Assembly: GCA_030040495.1 (NCBI GenBank)
Contig: JASHTP010000388.1
Location: 1-13,662, forward strand
Length of the DNA stretch: 13,662 nucleotides
DNA from: Alphaproteobacteria bacterium
Lineage (GTDB): Bacteria > Pseudomonadota > Alphaproteobacteria > ATCC43930 > CGMCC-115725
Direction: 5' to 3'
How positions within the stretch are numbered: the first letter of the stretch is position 1; every line of letters starts with the position of its first letter. The position numbers and the translations under genes were made by a program. This document shows positions 1 through 6,685 of the stretch, piece by piece. Under the pieces are notes generated by a model. It searched no databases. It was not told the DNA's origin and saw only the letters and a program-made list of their open reading frames with translations.

Positions 1-576
1 CATGTCGCGCTCGCTCTCGAAGTCGAGATTGACCTGCACGGTGCAGGTGCGCAGCATCATGTCGAGTCCGAGCTTGCCCTTGGTCGGCATGTAGCGGCGC
101 ATCACGGCGTAGCGCCCCTTGGGCATCCACGGCACGTCCTCGCGTCGCGCCGTCGGATGGAATCCCAAACCGAGGACGCCGAGGCCGAGCTCGCCCGTCA
201 CCGTGCGCACCTGCGTCAGGTGCTCGGTCACCTCGTGACAGGTCTGATGCAAGGTCTCGATCGGCGCGCCCGACAGCTCGAACTGGCCGCCCGGCTCGAG
301 CGAGATCGCGCCGCCCTTGTCGTCGCTGAGCCCGACGAGATTGGCGCCGTCGAGCACCGGCTTCCAGCCGAAGCGCATCAGCCCCTGGAGCAGCGCGCGG
401 ATGCCGTCCTTGCCCTCATAGGCGACGGGGCTGTGGTCGCTCAGCCGGAAGACGAACTTCTCATGCTCGGTGCCGATGCGCCATTGCGCCGGCGGCTTGG
501 CGCCGCCGGCGAGATGCTCGACGAGCTGGCGCTTGTCGGTGATCGGCGCACCGCCGGAGAGCGATGGAGCAGACAC
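1..576 (-). CDS. gshA: Glutamate-cysteine ligase, N-terminal part (cut by window edge)
   Basis: Catalyses the first step of glutathione synthesis, the ATP-dependent joining of L-glutamate and L-cysteine, in the cytosol. Only the first 192 codons are present; the reading frame is still open at base 1. The visible part includes the segment WRIGTEHEKFVF near residues 28-39, the stretch SLEPGGQFELSGAP around residues 95-108, and the segment RYMPTKGKLGLDMMLRTCTV near the truncated end. These are hallmarks of the plant/alphaproteobacterial type of the enzyme (usually about 450 residues), not the E. coli type. I chose the GTG at 576 because the frame is closed by a TGA 24 bases further up and a run of five G lies about 10 bases before it; an in-frame TTG at 591 is the alternative. 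It follows rsmE on the same strand after 49 bp, so co-transcription is likely. Family call is firm; the start is moderate. Confidence 0.93.
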   Translation of the reverse strand, partial: MSAPSLSGGAPITDKRQLVEHLAGGAKPPAQWRIGTEHEKFVFRLSDHSPVAYEGKDGIRALLQGLMRFGWKPVLDGANLVGLSDDKGGAISLEPGGQFELSGAPIETLHQTCHEVTEHLTQVRTVTGELGLGVLGLGFHPTARREDVPWMPKGRYAVMRRYMPTKGKLGLDMMLRTCTVQVNLDFESERDM

Positions 577-625
577 GGCGCGATGACCCCCGATCCCTTT
601 CAAAAACCGTCACGGACCGCCGGCC

Positions 626-1375
626 TCAGCGCCGGCGCGGCGCGCGCCAATCCCCCGCGAGCGCCTGAAGCACCGCCAGAGAAGCGAGTGCCGCAGTGTC
701 GGCGCGCAGGACGCGCGGGCCCAAACCGACGGGTGAAACAAAGGGGAGTTTCTTGAGGGCGTCAAGCTCCGTTTCGGCAAAGCCGCCTTCGGGCCCGACC
801 AGCACCGCCCAGGCGCCGGGCGCCGCCGCGGCCAGCGTTTCCGCAATAGGCGGCGCAGCTCCGCTTTCGTCGCATAGCAGCAATCGCCGATCGGCGGGCC
901 AGCGCGCCATCAGCCGGGCGAGCGGCTCGGGCTCGGCCAGCTCGGGCACGGAAAGCCGCCCGGTCTGCTCCGCCGCCTCGATGGCGTTGGCGCGCAGCCG
1001 GTCGAGGTTGACGCGCTCCACCATGGTACGCTGGGTCCGCACCGGATGGAGCGCGGCGACGCCGAGCTCGGTCGCCTTCTCGACCAGGAAATCGATGCGC
1101 GCGCGCTTGATCGGCGCGAAGACCAGCCAGAGATCGGGCGTCGGCTCTTGCGTCCGGCTTTGCTCGAACAGCGTCACCGAACACCAGCCCTTGCCGGCGC
1201 CGTCGATGCGGCCGAGCCATTCGCCGTCCCGGCCGTTGAACAGCGCCACCACGTCGCCCTTCTCGAGGCGCAGCACCGTCTTGACGTAATGTGCCTGCGA
1301 CGGGGCAAGGCCGACGGAAAGCCCGCCGGCGAGGCCGGTGGCAACGAAGAGGCGGGTCTCGGCGGCGTCGGTCAT
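626..1375 (-). CDS. rsmE: 16S rRNA (uracil-1498 N3)-methyltransferase RsmE
   Basis: Methylates U1498 of 16S rRNA in the small ribosomal subunit using S-adenosylmethionine. The 249-residue product has the usual family length: an N-terminal PUA-like RNA-binding region (about residues 8-75) followed by a knotted SPOUT methyltransferase domain. Signature segments are KRARIDFLVEKATELGV (90-106), EAAEQTGR (133-140), VGPEGGF (193-199, SAM-binding loop) and LGPRVLRADTA (218-228, knot). I chose the ATG at 1375 because homology to the family begins with TRLFV shortly after it; the frame stays open upstream to 1477 but that extension is alanine/serine-rich and lacks family character. Divergent from ubiA with a 100-bp gap, and upstream of gshA in the same orientation. 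The rsmE-gshA pairing is, as far as I recall, common in alphaproteobacteria. Confidence 0.93.
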   Translation of the reverse strand: MTDAAETRLFVATGLAGGLSVGLAPSQAHYVKTVLRLEKGDVVALFNGRDGEWLGRIDGAGKGWCSVTLFEQSRTQEPTPDLWLVFAPIKRARIDFLVEKATELGVAALHPVRTQRTMVERVNLDRLRANAIEAAEQTGRLSVPELAEPEPLARLMARWPADRRLLLCDESGAAPPIAETLAAAAPGAWAVLVGPEGGFAETELDALKKLPFVSPVGLGPRVLRADTAALASLAVLQALAGDWRAPRRR

Positions 1376-1385
1376 GGCGGCGGGC

Positions 1386-1414
1386 TTGGCCGCGGCGCAG
1401 GCGGCGGGCAAAAT
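1386..1414 (+). promoter_or_regulatory. Candidate sigma-70-type promoter for ubiA
   Basis: TTGGCC at 1386-1391 and CAAAAT at 1409-1414 with a 17-base spacer, in the 100-bp gap between divergent rsmE and ubiA. Each hexamer matches four of six consensus bases. It would give a leader of about 55 bases. On the other strand a CTAGTC sequence near 1429-1434 could be the -10 of rsmE. Sequence inspection only. Confidence 0.3.
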
Positions 1415-1475
1415 GGCGGCGCTGCTGAGACTAGCCGATGACGAGGAACGCCGACACCGTGAAAGTCCCGCTGCC

Positions 1476-2411
1476 ATGAAGCCCGCGACGCCGAGCCGCG
1501 GCGCCGACGGCGCCGCGCGCGCGGATATTCTGCGCGGCGACTGGGCCGACCGCTACGCGCCGCCGGCGCTGGTGCCCTATATCCGGCTCGCACGGCTCGA
1601 CCGGCCGATCGGCACCTGGCTGTTGCTGTTCCCGGGCTGGTGGGCGATCGCGCTGGCGGCGCCGGGCTGGCCGGATTGGCGGCTCATCGCGCTTTTCGGC
1701 ATCGGCGCGGTGGCGATGCGCGGTGCCGGCTGCACGCTCAACGACATCATCGACCGGGATTTCGACGCGCGGGTGGCGCGCACGCGTACCCGGCCGCTGC
1801 CGAGCGGCGCCGTGTCGCTGCGTCAGGCGGTGCTGTTCATGCTCGCCGAGCTCGCCATCGGCGCCGCGGTGCTGCTGTCGCTCGACCGGCTGGCGGTGCT
1901 GCTCGGCGTTTTCGTGCTGCTGCTGATCGGCACCTATCCGCTGATGAAGCGCGTCACCTATTGGCCGCAATTCTTCCTCGGGCTCAATTTCAACTGGGGC
2001 GCGCTGATGGGCTATGCCGCCGCGAGCGGGCACCTCGCCCCGGCCGCCTATTGGCTCTATGCCGGCGGCATCGCCTGGACGCTCGGCTACGACACCATCT
2101 ATGCGCATCAGGACAAAGAGGACGACGTCCTGATCGGCGTCAAATCCTCGGCGCTGGCGCTGGGCCCGCGCACCCGGCCGTGGCTCTTCCTCTTCTATGC
2201 GGCCGCCGTCGCGCTCTGGGCCGCGGCGGGAGCGGCGGCGACGCTGCGCTGGGAGTTCTATGCCGGGCTGGCGCTGGTGCTGCTGCAGCTGTTCCGGCAG
2301 GCGGCGATGGTCGACACCGAGAACGCCGCCGATTGCCTCGCCAAGTTCCGCTCGAACCGCTGGACCGGCTGGCTGCTGCTCGCCGCCATCATCGCCGCGC
2401 ATGTCGCCTGA
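1476..2411 (+). CDS. ubiA: 4-hydroxybenzoate polyprenyltransferase UbiA
   Basis: Integral inner-membrane enzyme that attaches the polyprenyl tail to 4-hydroxybenzoate, the committed step of ubiquinone synthesis. The 311-residue protein is the normal length and strongly hydrophobic, with about eight to nine membrane segments. The first aspartate-rich motif is N89-D90-x-x-D93-R-D95-F-D97 followed by RTRTRPLPSG; the second is D206-TIYAHQ-D213-KEDD followed by IGVKSSALALG. Both bind Mg-diphosphate of the prenyl donor, as in E. coli UbiA. The ATG at 1476 gives a typical N-terminus ending in YIRLARLDRPIGTWLL; an in-frame ATG at 1338 would overlap divergent rsmE and adds sequence unlike the family. 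No good Shine-Dalgarno is visible before 1476. Its last 11 bases overlap the following methyltransferase gene, suggesting translational coupling. Confidence 0.95.
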   Translation: MKPATPSRGADGAARADILRGDWADRYAPPALVPYIRLARLDRPIGTWLLLFPGWWAIALAAPGWPDWRLIALFGIGAVAMRGAGCTLNDIIDRDFDARVARTRTRPLPSGAVSLRQAVLFMLAELAIGAAVLLSLDRLAVLLGVFVLLLIGTYPLMKRVTYWPQFFLGLNFNWGALMGYAAASGHLAPAAYWLYAGGIAWTLGYDTIYAHQDKEDDVLIGVKSSALALGPRTRPWLFLFYAAAVALWAAAGAAATLRWEFYAGLALVLLQLFRQAAMVDTENAADCLAKFRSNRWTGWLLLAAIIAAHVA

Positions 2412-3063
2412 CCCGGCCGCCTTCATCCGCGCCAACACCGTCATGGCGCCGCCGCCGCTGGTGCCGGAGATCGCGCTCCATCTCGCCACCGAGATCACGC
2501 CGCTCTGGCACGCGACCGAGGCGGCGCTCGACCGCGAGCAGCTGCCGCCGCCCTACTGGGCCTTCGCCTGGGCCGGCGGCCAGGCGCTGGCGCGGCACGT
2601 GCTCGACCATCCGGCGCTGGTGCGCGGGCGAAGCGTGCTCGATGTCGGCGCCGGCTGCGGCCTCCTGGCCCTGGCTGCGGCGCGCGCCGGCGCGGCGCGG
2701 GCGACCGCCGCCGAGATCGACGGTTTCGCCGTCGCCGCCATCGCGCTGAATGCCGGGGAAAACCGCCTTGCCGTCGAGACCGAGACGACGGATCTGATCG
2801 GAAGCTGGCCGGCGCCGTGGCAGGTCGTGCTGGTCGGCGACATGTGCTACGAGAAGCCGCTTGCCGAGCGGCTGACGCGCTGGCTCCGCCGACTGGCCGG
2901 CCACGGCGCGCTGGTGCTCATCGGCGATCCCGGCCGCGCCTACCTGCCCAAGGACGGCCTCGTCGAGCTCGCCCGTTACACCGTGCCGACGCCGCTCGAC
3001 CTCGAGGATCGCACCAGCCGCGACACCGTGGTGTGGCGGCTGGTCGGCGATCAGCCGGGCTGA
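2401..3063 (+). CDS. Class I SAM methyltransferase, ETF-beta lysine methyltransferase-like (COG3897 / family 16 type)
   Basis: A 220-residue seven-beta-strand methyltransferase. SAM motif I is VLDVGAGCGLLALAAARAG, with D81 at its core; the acidic strand-2 residue is in AAEID (about 104-108). The DxxY motif of the methyltransferase-16 group is D147-M-C-Y150 in VLVGDMCYEKPLAERL. The N-terminal PPPYWAFAWAGGQALARHVL is typical of the branch that holds nicotinamide N-methylase-like proteins and the beta-subunit lysine methyltransferases of electron-transfer flavoprotein, known from human mitochondria and from Agrobacterium. Substrate is inferred from resemblance only; a ribosomal-protein (PrmA-like) substrate is the main alternative. 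The start ATG lies inside the last codons of ubiA (11-bp overlap). The last 13 bases overlap the convergent DUF4170 gene, and the two proteins share the C-terminal tripeptide Gln-Pro-Gly because of a palindrome there. Confidence 0.8.
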   Translation: MSPDPAAFIRANTVMAPPPLVPEIALHLATEITPLWHATEAALDREQLPPPYWAFAWAGGQALARHVLDHPALVRGRSVLDVGAGCGLLALAAARAGAARATAAEIDGFAVAAIALNAGENRLAVETETTDLIGSWPAPWQVVLVGDMCYEKPLAERLTRWLRRLAGHGALVLIGDPGRAYLPKDGLVELARYTVPTPLDLEDRTSRDTVVWRLVGDQPG

Positions 3064-3097
3064 GCCGCGCCGGCGCGGTCGGCATCGTCGACGATGC
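3051..3097. repeat. Cluster of three perfect palindromes at the methyltransferase/DUF4170 convergent junction
   Basis: TCAGCC-G-GGCTGA (3051-3063) contains both stop codons, one per strand. It is followed by the 14-base palindrome CCGCGCCGGCGCGG (3065-3078) and the 16-base palindrome GCATCGTCGACGATGC (3082-3097). The latter two are inside the 3' part of the DUF4170 gene. They could form hairpins in either transcript and so help end transcription, though no T-tract follows. High GC raises the chance rate of such palindromes. Confidence 0.6.
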
Positions 3098-3266
3098 GGA
3101 AGCGCACCAGCGCGTCGTCGATGGTGGCGCGGGCGCGCGCCTGCCAGGTCCGGTAGGCCTCCGGGTAGCTGGCGAAAGGCCCGTGCCGCTCCTCGCGCGC
3201 CCCCGGCGCCAGCCGCTCGAAGCGCGTGTCGGCATATTCGCCGCCGATCACCCAATACCGTGCCAT
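3051..3266 (-). CDS. DUF4170 family small protein
   Basis: A 71-residue cytosolic protein with no signal peptide or membrane segment. It begins MARYWVIGGEYADTRFERL and continues with GPFASYPEAYRTWQARA, matching from memory the small alphaproteobacterial family DUF4170, whose function is unknown. In many alphaproteobacteria I recall this gene lying in the pmbA - inositol-monophosphatase-like - DUF4170 - DUF374 - waaA cluster. Here it sits instead between the methyltransferase and ubiD, about 4.5 kb from pmbA and on the other strand. The start codon ATG has only a weak purine stretch (GAGACGGGG) before it. The 3' end overlaps the convergent methyltransferase gene by 13 bp. It is divergent from ubiD with a 98-bp AT-richer gap that probably holds both promoters. 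Confidence 0.8.
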   Translation of the reverse strand: MARYWVIGGEYADTRFERLAPGAREERHGPFASYPEAYRTWQARARATIDDALVRFRIVDDADRAGAAQPG

Positions 3267-3304
3267 GACCCCGTCTCGCCGGTGAACGCCGCCCGGCGCT
3301 GGCG

Positions 3305-3356
3305 GTGGCCGGCGGCGGCGGTGCGACCTATAGTGCCCGATATTCGGTTAAAACAA
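3305..3356. promoter_or_regulatory. Divergent promoter region for ubiD (+) and DUF4170 (-) with overlapping -10 elements
   Basis: On the plus strand TATAGT (3329-3334) starts 36 bases before the ubiD ATG, with a weak GTGGCC 18 bases upstream (3305-3310). On the minus strand TATAGG (3332-3327) is preceded by TTGTTT (3356-3351) at an 18-base spacing and would serve DUF4170. The two -10 hexamers share the palindrome CTATAG (3328-3333). This is the only clearly AT-richer patch in the region. If both work, polymerase binding to one should block the other. Confidence 0.4.
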
Positions 3357-3364
3357 GGTTCTCC

Positions 3365-4873
3365 ATGCCTTACGCCTCGCTCCGCGACTTCATTGCCCGC
3401 CTGGAGGCGGAGAAAAGGCTGGTGCGCGTGGCGACTCCGGTGTCGCCGGTGCTGGAGATGACCGAGATCCACACCAGGCTGCTGGCCGAGAAGGGCCCGG
3501 CGGTGCTGTTCGAGCATGTGCTGCGGCCGGAAGGCGGGCGCTATGCCATGCCGGTGCTCACCAACCTCTTCGGCACGGTGGAGCGTGTCGCCTGGGGGAT
3601 GGACCGCGAGCCGGGGCGGCTGCGCGAGATCGGCGAGACCCTCGCCTTCCTGAAGCAGCCGGAGCCGCCCGGCGGCTGGCGCGAGGCGCTCGACATGCTG
3701 CCGCTGCTGAAGACGGTGCTGGCGATGAAGCCCAAGACGATGTCGAGCGCGCCCTGCCAGGAGGTGGTGCTCACCGGCGGCGACATCGACCTGGCGCAGC
3801 TGCCGATCCAGACCTGCTGGCCGGGCGAGCCGGCGCCGCTCGTCACCTGGCCGCTGGTGGTGACCAAAGGCCCGGGCGAGCGGCCGGAGGACAATTTCAA
3901 TCTCGGCATCTACCGCATGCAGGTGACCGGCCGCGACAGCACGCTGATGCGCTGGCTCAGGCATCGCGGCGGGGCGCAGCATCATCGCCGCTGGGCCGAG
4001 GCGAGGCGCGAGCCGCTGCCGGCGGCGGCGGTGATCGGCGCCGATCCCGGCACCATCCTCGCCGCGGTGACGCCGGTGCCGGACACGCTGTCGGAATATC
4101 AGTTCGCGGGGCTGCTGCGCGGCCGCAAGGTCGAGCTGGTGGAGTGCCGCACCGTGCCGCTCAAGGTGCCGGCGCAGGCCGAGATCGTGCTCGAGGGCCA
4201 TGTCTCGCTGGACGAGTATGGCGACGAGGGGCCCTACGGCGACCACACCGGCTATTACAACGCGGTCGAGCGCTTTCCGGTGTTCCGCCTCAGCGCCATC
4301 ACCATGCGGCGCGATCCCATCTATCTCTCGACCTTCACCGGGCGCCCGCCCGACGAGCCCTCGGTGCTGGGCGAGGCGCTGAACGAAGTGTTCATCCCGC
4401 TGCTGCAGCAGCAATTCCCGGAGATCGTCGATTTCTGGCTGCCGCCGGAAGGCTGCTCCTACCGCATCGCCGTGGTGGCGATGAAGAAGGCCTATCCCGG
4501 CCACGCCAAGCGGGTGATGATGGGCGTCTGGTCGTTCCTCCGGCAATTCGTCTACACCAAGTTCGTCATCATCGTCGACGACGACATCGATGCGCGCGAC
4601 TGGAAGGACGTGATGTGGGCGATCTCGACCCGCATGGACCCGGCGCGCGACATCACCGTCGTCGAGAACACGCCGATCGACTATCTCGACTTCGCGTCGC
4701 CGGAATCGGGCCTCGGCGGCAAGATCGGGCTCGACGCCACCAACAAATGGCCGCCCGAGACGCGGCGCGAGTGGGGCCGCAAGATCCGCATGAGCGACGA
4801 GATCATCGCCGAGGTGACGGCGAAATGGCCGAGCTACGGGCTGCCGGGGACGGGAAAGCCGATCTGGAAGTAA
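3365..4873 (+). CDS. ubiD: 4-hydroxy-3-polyprenylbenzoate decarboxylase UbiD
   Basis: Reversible decarboxylase using prenylated FMN; in ubiquinone synthesis it removes the carboxyl group from the UbiA product. The 502-residue length is normal. The prFMN/metal region reads NFNLGIYRMQVTGRDSTLMRW with N179 and R184, then LRHRGGAQHH; the catalytic acid region is EGPYGDHTGYYN with E288 and D293. Spacing of N179/R184 and E288/D293 matches the pairs known from fungal Fdc1 (N168/R173, E277/E282). The substrate is inferred from close E. coli-like motifs and from ubiA nearby; broader aromatic decarboxylases share the fold. ATG 3365 is chosen because AAGG lies 6 bases upstream and MPYASLRDFIARLE is the expected N-terminus. 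The UbiX flavin prenyltransferase that would supply its cofactor is not in the window. Confidence 0.94.
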   Translation: MPYASLRDFIARLEAEKRLVRVATPVSPVLEMTEIHTRLLAEKGPAVLFEHVLRPEGGRYAMPVLTNLFGTVERVAWGMDREPGRLREIGETLAFLKQPEPPGGWREALDMLPLLKTVLAMKPKTMSSAPCQEVVLTGGDIDLAQLPIQTCWPGEPAPLVTWPLVVTKGPGERPEDNFNLGIYRMQVTGRDSTLMRWLRHRGGAQHHRRWAEARREPLPAAAVIGADPGTILAAVTPVPDTLSEYQFAGLLRGRKVELVECRTVPLKVPAQAEIVLEGHVSLDEYGDEGPYGDHTGYYNAVERFPVFRLSAITMRRDPIYLSTFTGRPPDEPSVLGEALNEVFIPLLQQQFPEIVDFWLPPEGCSYRIAVVAMKKAYPGHAKRVMMGVWSFLRQFVYTKFVIIVDDDIDARDWKDVMWAISTRMDPARDITVVENTPIDYLDFASPESGLGGKIGLDATNKWPPETRREWGRKIRMSDEIIAEVTAKWPSYGLPGTGKPIWK

Positions 4874-4941
4874 GGGGAGGGTTCGGAGCTAGCCCGCCCG
4901 GTGCGGCTTTCGCCCTTGCCGCGCAAGCGCTGACGCCGCCT

Positions 4942-4972
4942 CGCGATTGACCCGCTCAGCGGATCAATCGCG
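4942..4972. terminator. Hairpin at the ubiD/cheZ convergent junction
   Basis: CGCGATTGA (4942-4950) pairs perfectly with TCAATCGCG (4964-4972), and the interior CCGCT-C-AGCGG (4952-4962) continues the stem after one mismatch. The structure covers the stop codon and last codons of cheZ and lies about 70 bases after the ubiD stop. It has no T-run on either side, so it is a candidate bidirectional terminator or 3'-end stabiliser and not a textbook intrinsic terminator. Confidence 0.55.
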
Positions 4973-5584
4973 CGACATCAGCCGGTCGATCTCGTCCTGG
5001 GCGAGGTCGGGGCCGGTGCCCGGGATCTCGACGGTGAGGCGGATCGGCTCGCGCGGCTCGGCGCTTTCGCCGCCGGCGGCATGCTCGACGATATGCTCGA
5101 GCATGTGGTCGAGCGCGCGGAGTTGGTCGATGGCGCGGCGGATGCGCTGGCTGGTGAGGTCCTGGAAGCTGCAGGCCTCGAAGATGGTGTTCACGCGGGC
5201 GAGGATCTCCGCCTTGCCGTCAGGCCGCCCGGCGGCGTCGCGGATCGCCTCGGCCGCGCCGAGGATGCGGTTGGCGGCGTCCTCGGTGGCCTGGACGACG
5301 CTCTCGAGCTCGACGCCCGAGCTGCGCGTCGCCGCCGCCGGAAGCGCCACGACGCGGGACAGCTGAAGGTGGATGCGCTGCAGCTGCTGGGTGAGATTGG
5401 TCTCGCTGAAATCGACCATCTCAACGGTGGCGTGGATCTCGGTGCTGAGCTCGGCGATGCGGCGGTCGACGAAGCGGCGCAGCTCGTCGAACATGCCGTG
5501 GAACTCCTCGCGCACGGCGTTCCGCACCTGCAGCTGCAGGCCGCTTGCCGCTTCGCCGTCCATGGCCTGCCGCTCCTCGCTCAT
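4964..5584 (-). CDS. cheZ: CheY-phosphate phosphatase CheZ (orphan)
   Basis: Predicted phosphatase that removes phosphate from CheY to reset the flagellar switch. The 206-residue protein (E. coli CheZ has 214) is almost wholly helical: long amphipathic helices at about 20-80 and 90-170 form the four-helix-bundle dimer. The catalytic segment ACSFQDLTSQRIRR carries D142 and Q146, equivalent to E. coli D143 and Q147. After a proline/glycine-rich linker (172-192) the tail DLAQDEIDRLMSRD resembles the C-terminal helix by which CheZ grips CheY-P. ATG 5584 is preferred because GGAAG lies just upstream; a GTG at 5602 is possible. No other chemotaxis or flagellar gene is in the window. A CtrA-like box and a CATAGT -10 element precede it. 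A hairpin covers its stop codon. The target could be a CheY-like regulator other than CheY itself. Confidence 0.85.
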   Translation of the reverse strand: MSEERQAMDGEAASGLQLQVRNAVREEFHGMFDELRRFVDRRIAELSTEIHATVEMVDFSETNLTQQLQRIHLQLSRVVALPAAATRSSGVELESVVQATEDAANRILGAAEAIRDAAGRPDGKAEILARVNTIFEACSFQDLTSQRIRRAIDQLRALDHMLEHIVEHAAGGESAEPREPIRLTVEIPGTGPDLAQDEIDRLMSRD

Positions 5585-5609
5585 CTCGCCGCTTCCGGGC
5601 ACCGGCGGG

Positions 5610-5642
5610 ACTATGCCCGGCCGGGGCTTAAGCCGGCGTTAA
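5610..5642 (-). promoter_or_regulatory. Candidate CtrA-type promoter of cheZ: TTAA-N7-TTAA box plus CATAGT -10
   Basis: A perfect TTAA-GCCGGCG-TTAA occupies 5628-5642, matching the CtrA full-site consensus TTAA-N7-TTAA. Read towards cheZ, a CATAGT hexamer lies at 5615-5610. With transcription starting near 5603 the box spans about -25 to -39, which is where CtrA-activated promoters of Caulobacter and relatives carry it. CtrA control of motility and chemotaxis genes is established in several alphaproteobacteria, so the position before cheZ makes sense. Whether this genome encodes CtrA is not visible here. Confidence 0.5.
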
Positions 5643-5651
5643 GCGAACCGC

Positions 5652-6566
5652 TCATTCCGGCAGCGGAATGACTTCGGCATCGCCGGCCACCGCGCCGAAG
5701 CGGCCGGCGCGCCAATCCGCCTTGGCCGCTTCGATGCGCTCCTTGGAGCTCGAGACGAAGTTCCACCAGATGTACCGCGGCCCGTCGAGCGGCGCGCCGC
5801 CCAGCAGCATCAGCCGTGCGCCTTCGGGCGCGGCCAGCACGATCTCGGCGCCCGGGCAGAACACCAGGAGCTGGCGCGGCTCGTAGCTCTCGCCGGCGAT
5901 GCCGACGCGGCCGTCGACGAGATAGGCGGCGCGCTCCTCATGCTCCGCCGGCACCGCGAGCCGCGTGCCGGGGCCGAGCACGGCATCGGCATAGAAGAGC
6001 GGCGAGAACACCTCGATCGGCGAGCGCCGGCCGGCGAAGCTGCCGGCGATGAGCCGCACGCTCGTGCCCTCGCCCTCGATCACCGGCAGGGCCGCCTTGG
6101 CGTGATGCGCGAAGGCCGGCTTCGTCTCCTCGTCGCGCCGCGGCAGCGCCACCCAGCACTGGATGCCGAAGAGCCGCGCCGGCTTTCGCCGCGCCGCGGG
6201 GTCGCTGCGCTCGGAATGGGCGATGCCGCTGCCGGCGATCATCCAGTTCGCCTCGCCCGGCCGGATCGGCTGCACATTGCCGAGGCTGTCGCGATGCAGG
6301 ATCTCGCCCTCGAAGAGATAGGTCAGCGTCGACAGCCCGATATGCGGATGCGGCCGGACGTCGAGGCCGCGTCCGGCCTCGAACAGCGTCGGCCCCATCG
6401 CGTCGAAGAAGATGAAGGGGCCGACCATGCGGCGCCGGGCGAATGGCAGCAGGCGGCTCACCAGGAAGCCGTCGCCGAGATCGCGCGACCGCGGCACGAT
6501 CACCATCTCGACGGCGCTCGGTCCGGGCGCCGTCGCCTCCGGCTCCGATGCGGGCTGCCGGCTCAT
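5652..6566 (-). CDS. Pirin family protein (bicupin)
   Basis: A 304-residue bicupin protein of the pirin/YhhW family. The N-terminal cupin has the complete metal site: H73 and H75 in RPHPHIGLSTLTYLFEGEIL, H117 and E119 in GSGIAHSER, matching human pirin H56/H58/H101/E103. Iron binding is therefore expected. The second cupin (about 180-285) lacks such ligands, as is usual, and the protein closes with GGAPLDGPRYIWWNFVSSS, a strong family marker. Some bacterial members have quercetin 2,3-dioxygenase activity and others regulate metabolic enzymes; the role here cannot be told from sequence. ATG 6566 is well supported by AAGGAGG six bases upstream. It is divergent from the amidohydrolase gene (119-bp gap) and lies 67 bp upstream of cheZ in the same direction, but cheZ seems to have its own promoter. 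Confidence 0.92.
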   Translation of the reverse strand: MSRQPASEPEATAPGPSAVEMVIVPRSRDLGDGFLVSRLLPFARRRMVGPFIFFDAMGPTLFEAGRGLDVRPHPHIGLSTLTYLFEGEILHRDSLGNVQPIRPGEANWMIAGSGIAHSERSDPAARRKPARLFGIQCWVALPRRDEETKPAFAHHAKAALPVIEGEGTSVRLIAGSFAGRRSPIEVFSPLFYADAVLGPGTRLAVPAEHEERAAYLVDGRVGIAGESYEPRQLLVFCPGAEIVLAAPEGARLMLLGGAPLDGPRYIWWNFVSSSKERIEAAKADWRAGRFGAVAGDAEVIPLPE

Positions 6567-6685
6567 GCCGTGCCTCCTTCGCCAGCGGTCCCGGACTATG
6601 GCGCCGAGGCGGCCATCGCCGCCAGCTCTTCGCTTGTCGCTCCCGGAGGCCCTTGCTAGCGTGCCCGGCGTCAAGGGAGGCGAGG

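Noticed and set aside
1431..2498. A 355-codon open frame antisense to ubiA
   Set aside because: Arginine/histidine/glutamine-rich translation without motifs; it spans ubiA and the start of the methyltransferase and is explained as a GC-bias shadow.
3346..3362. Possible second CtrA site upstream of ubiD
   Set aside because: Only one TTAA is present; the position seven bases further reads TTCT instead of TTAA, so it is at best a half-site.
3248..4546. A 432-codon open frame antisense to ubiD
   Set aside because: Shadow of ubiD: repetitive RHR/HRQ composition, no signature, and the sense strand holds a complete catalytic UbiD.
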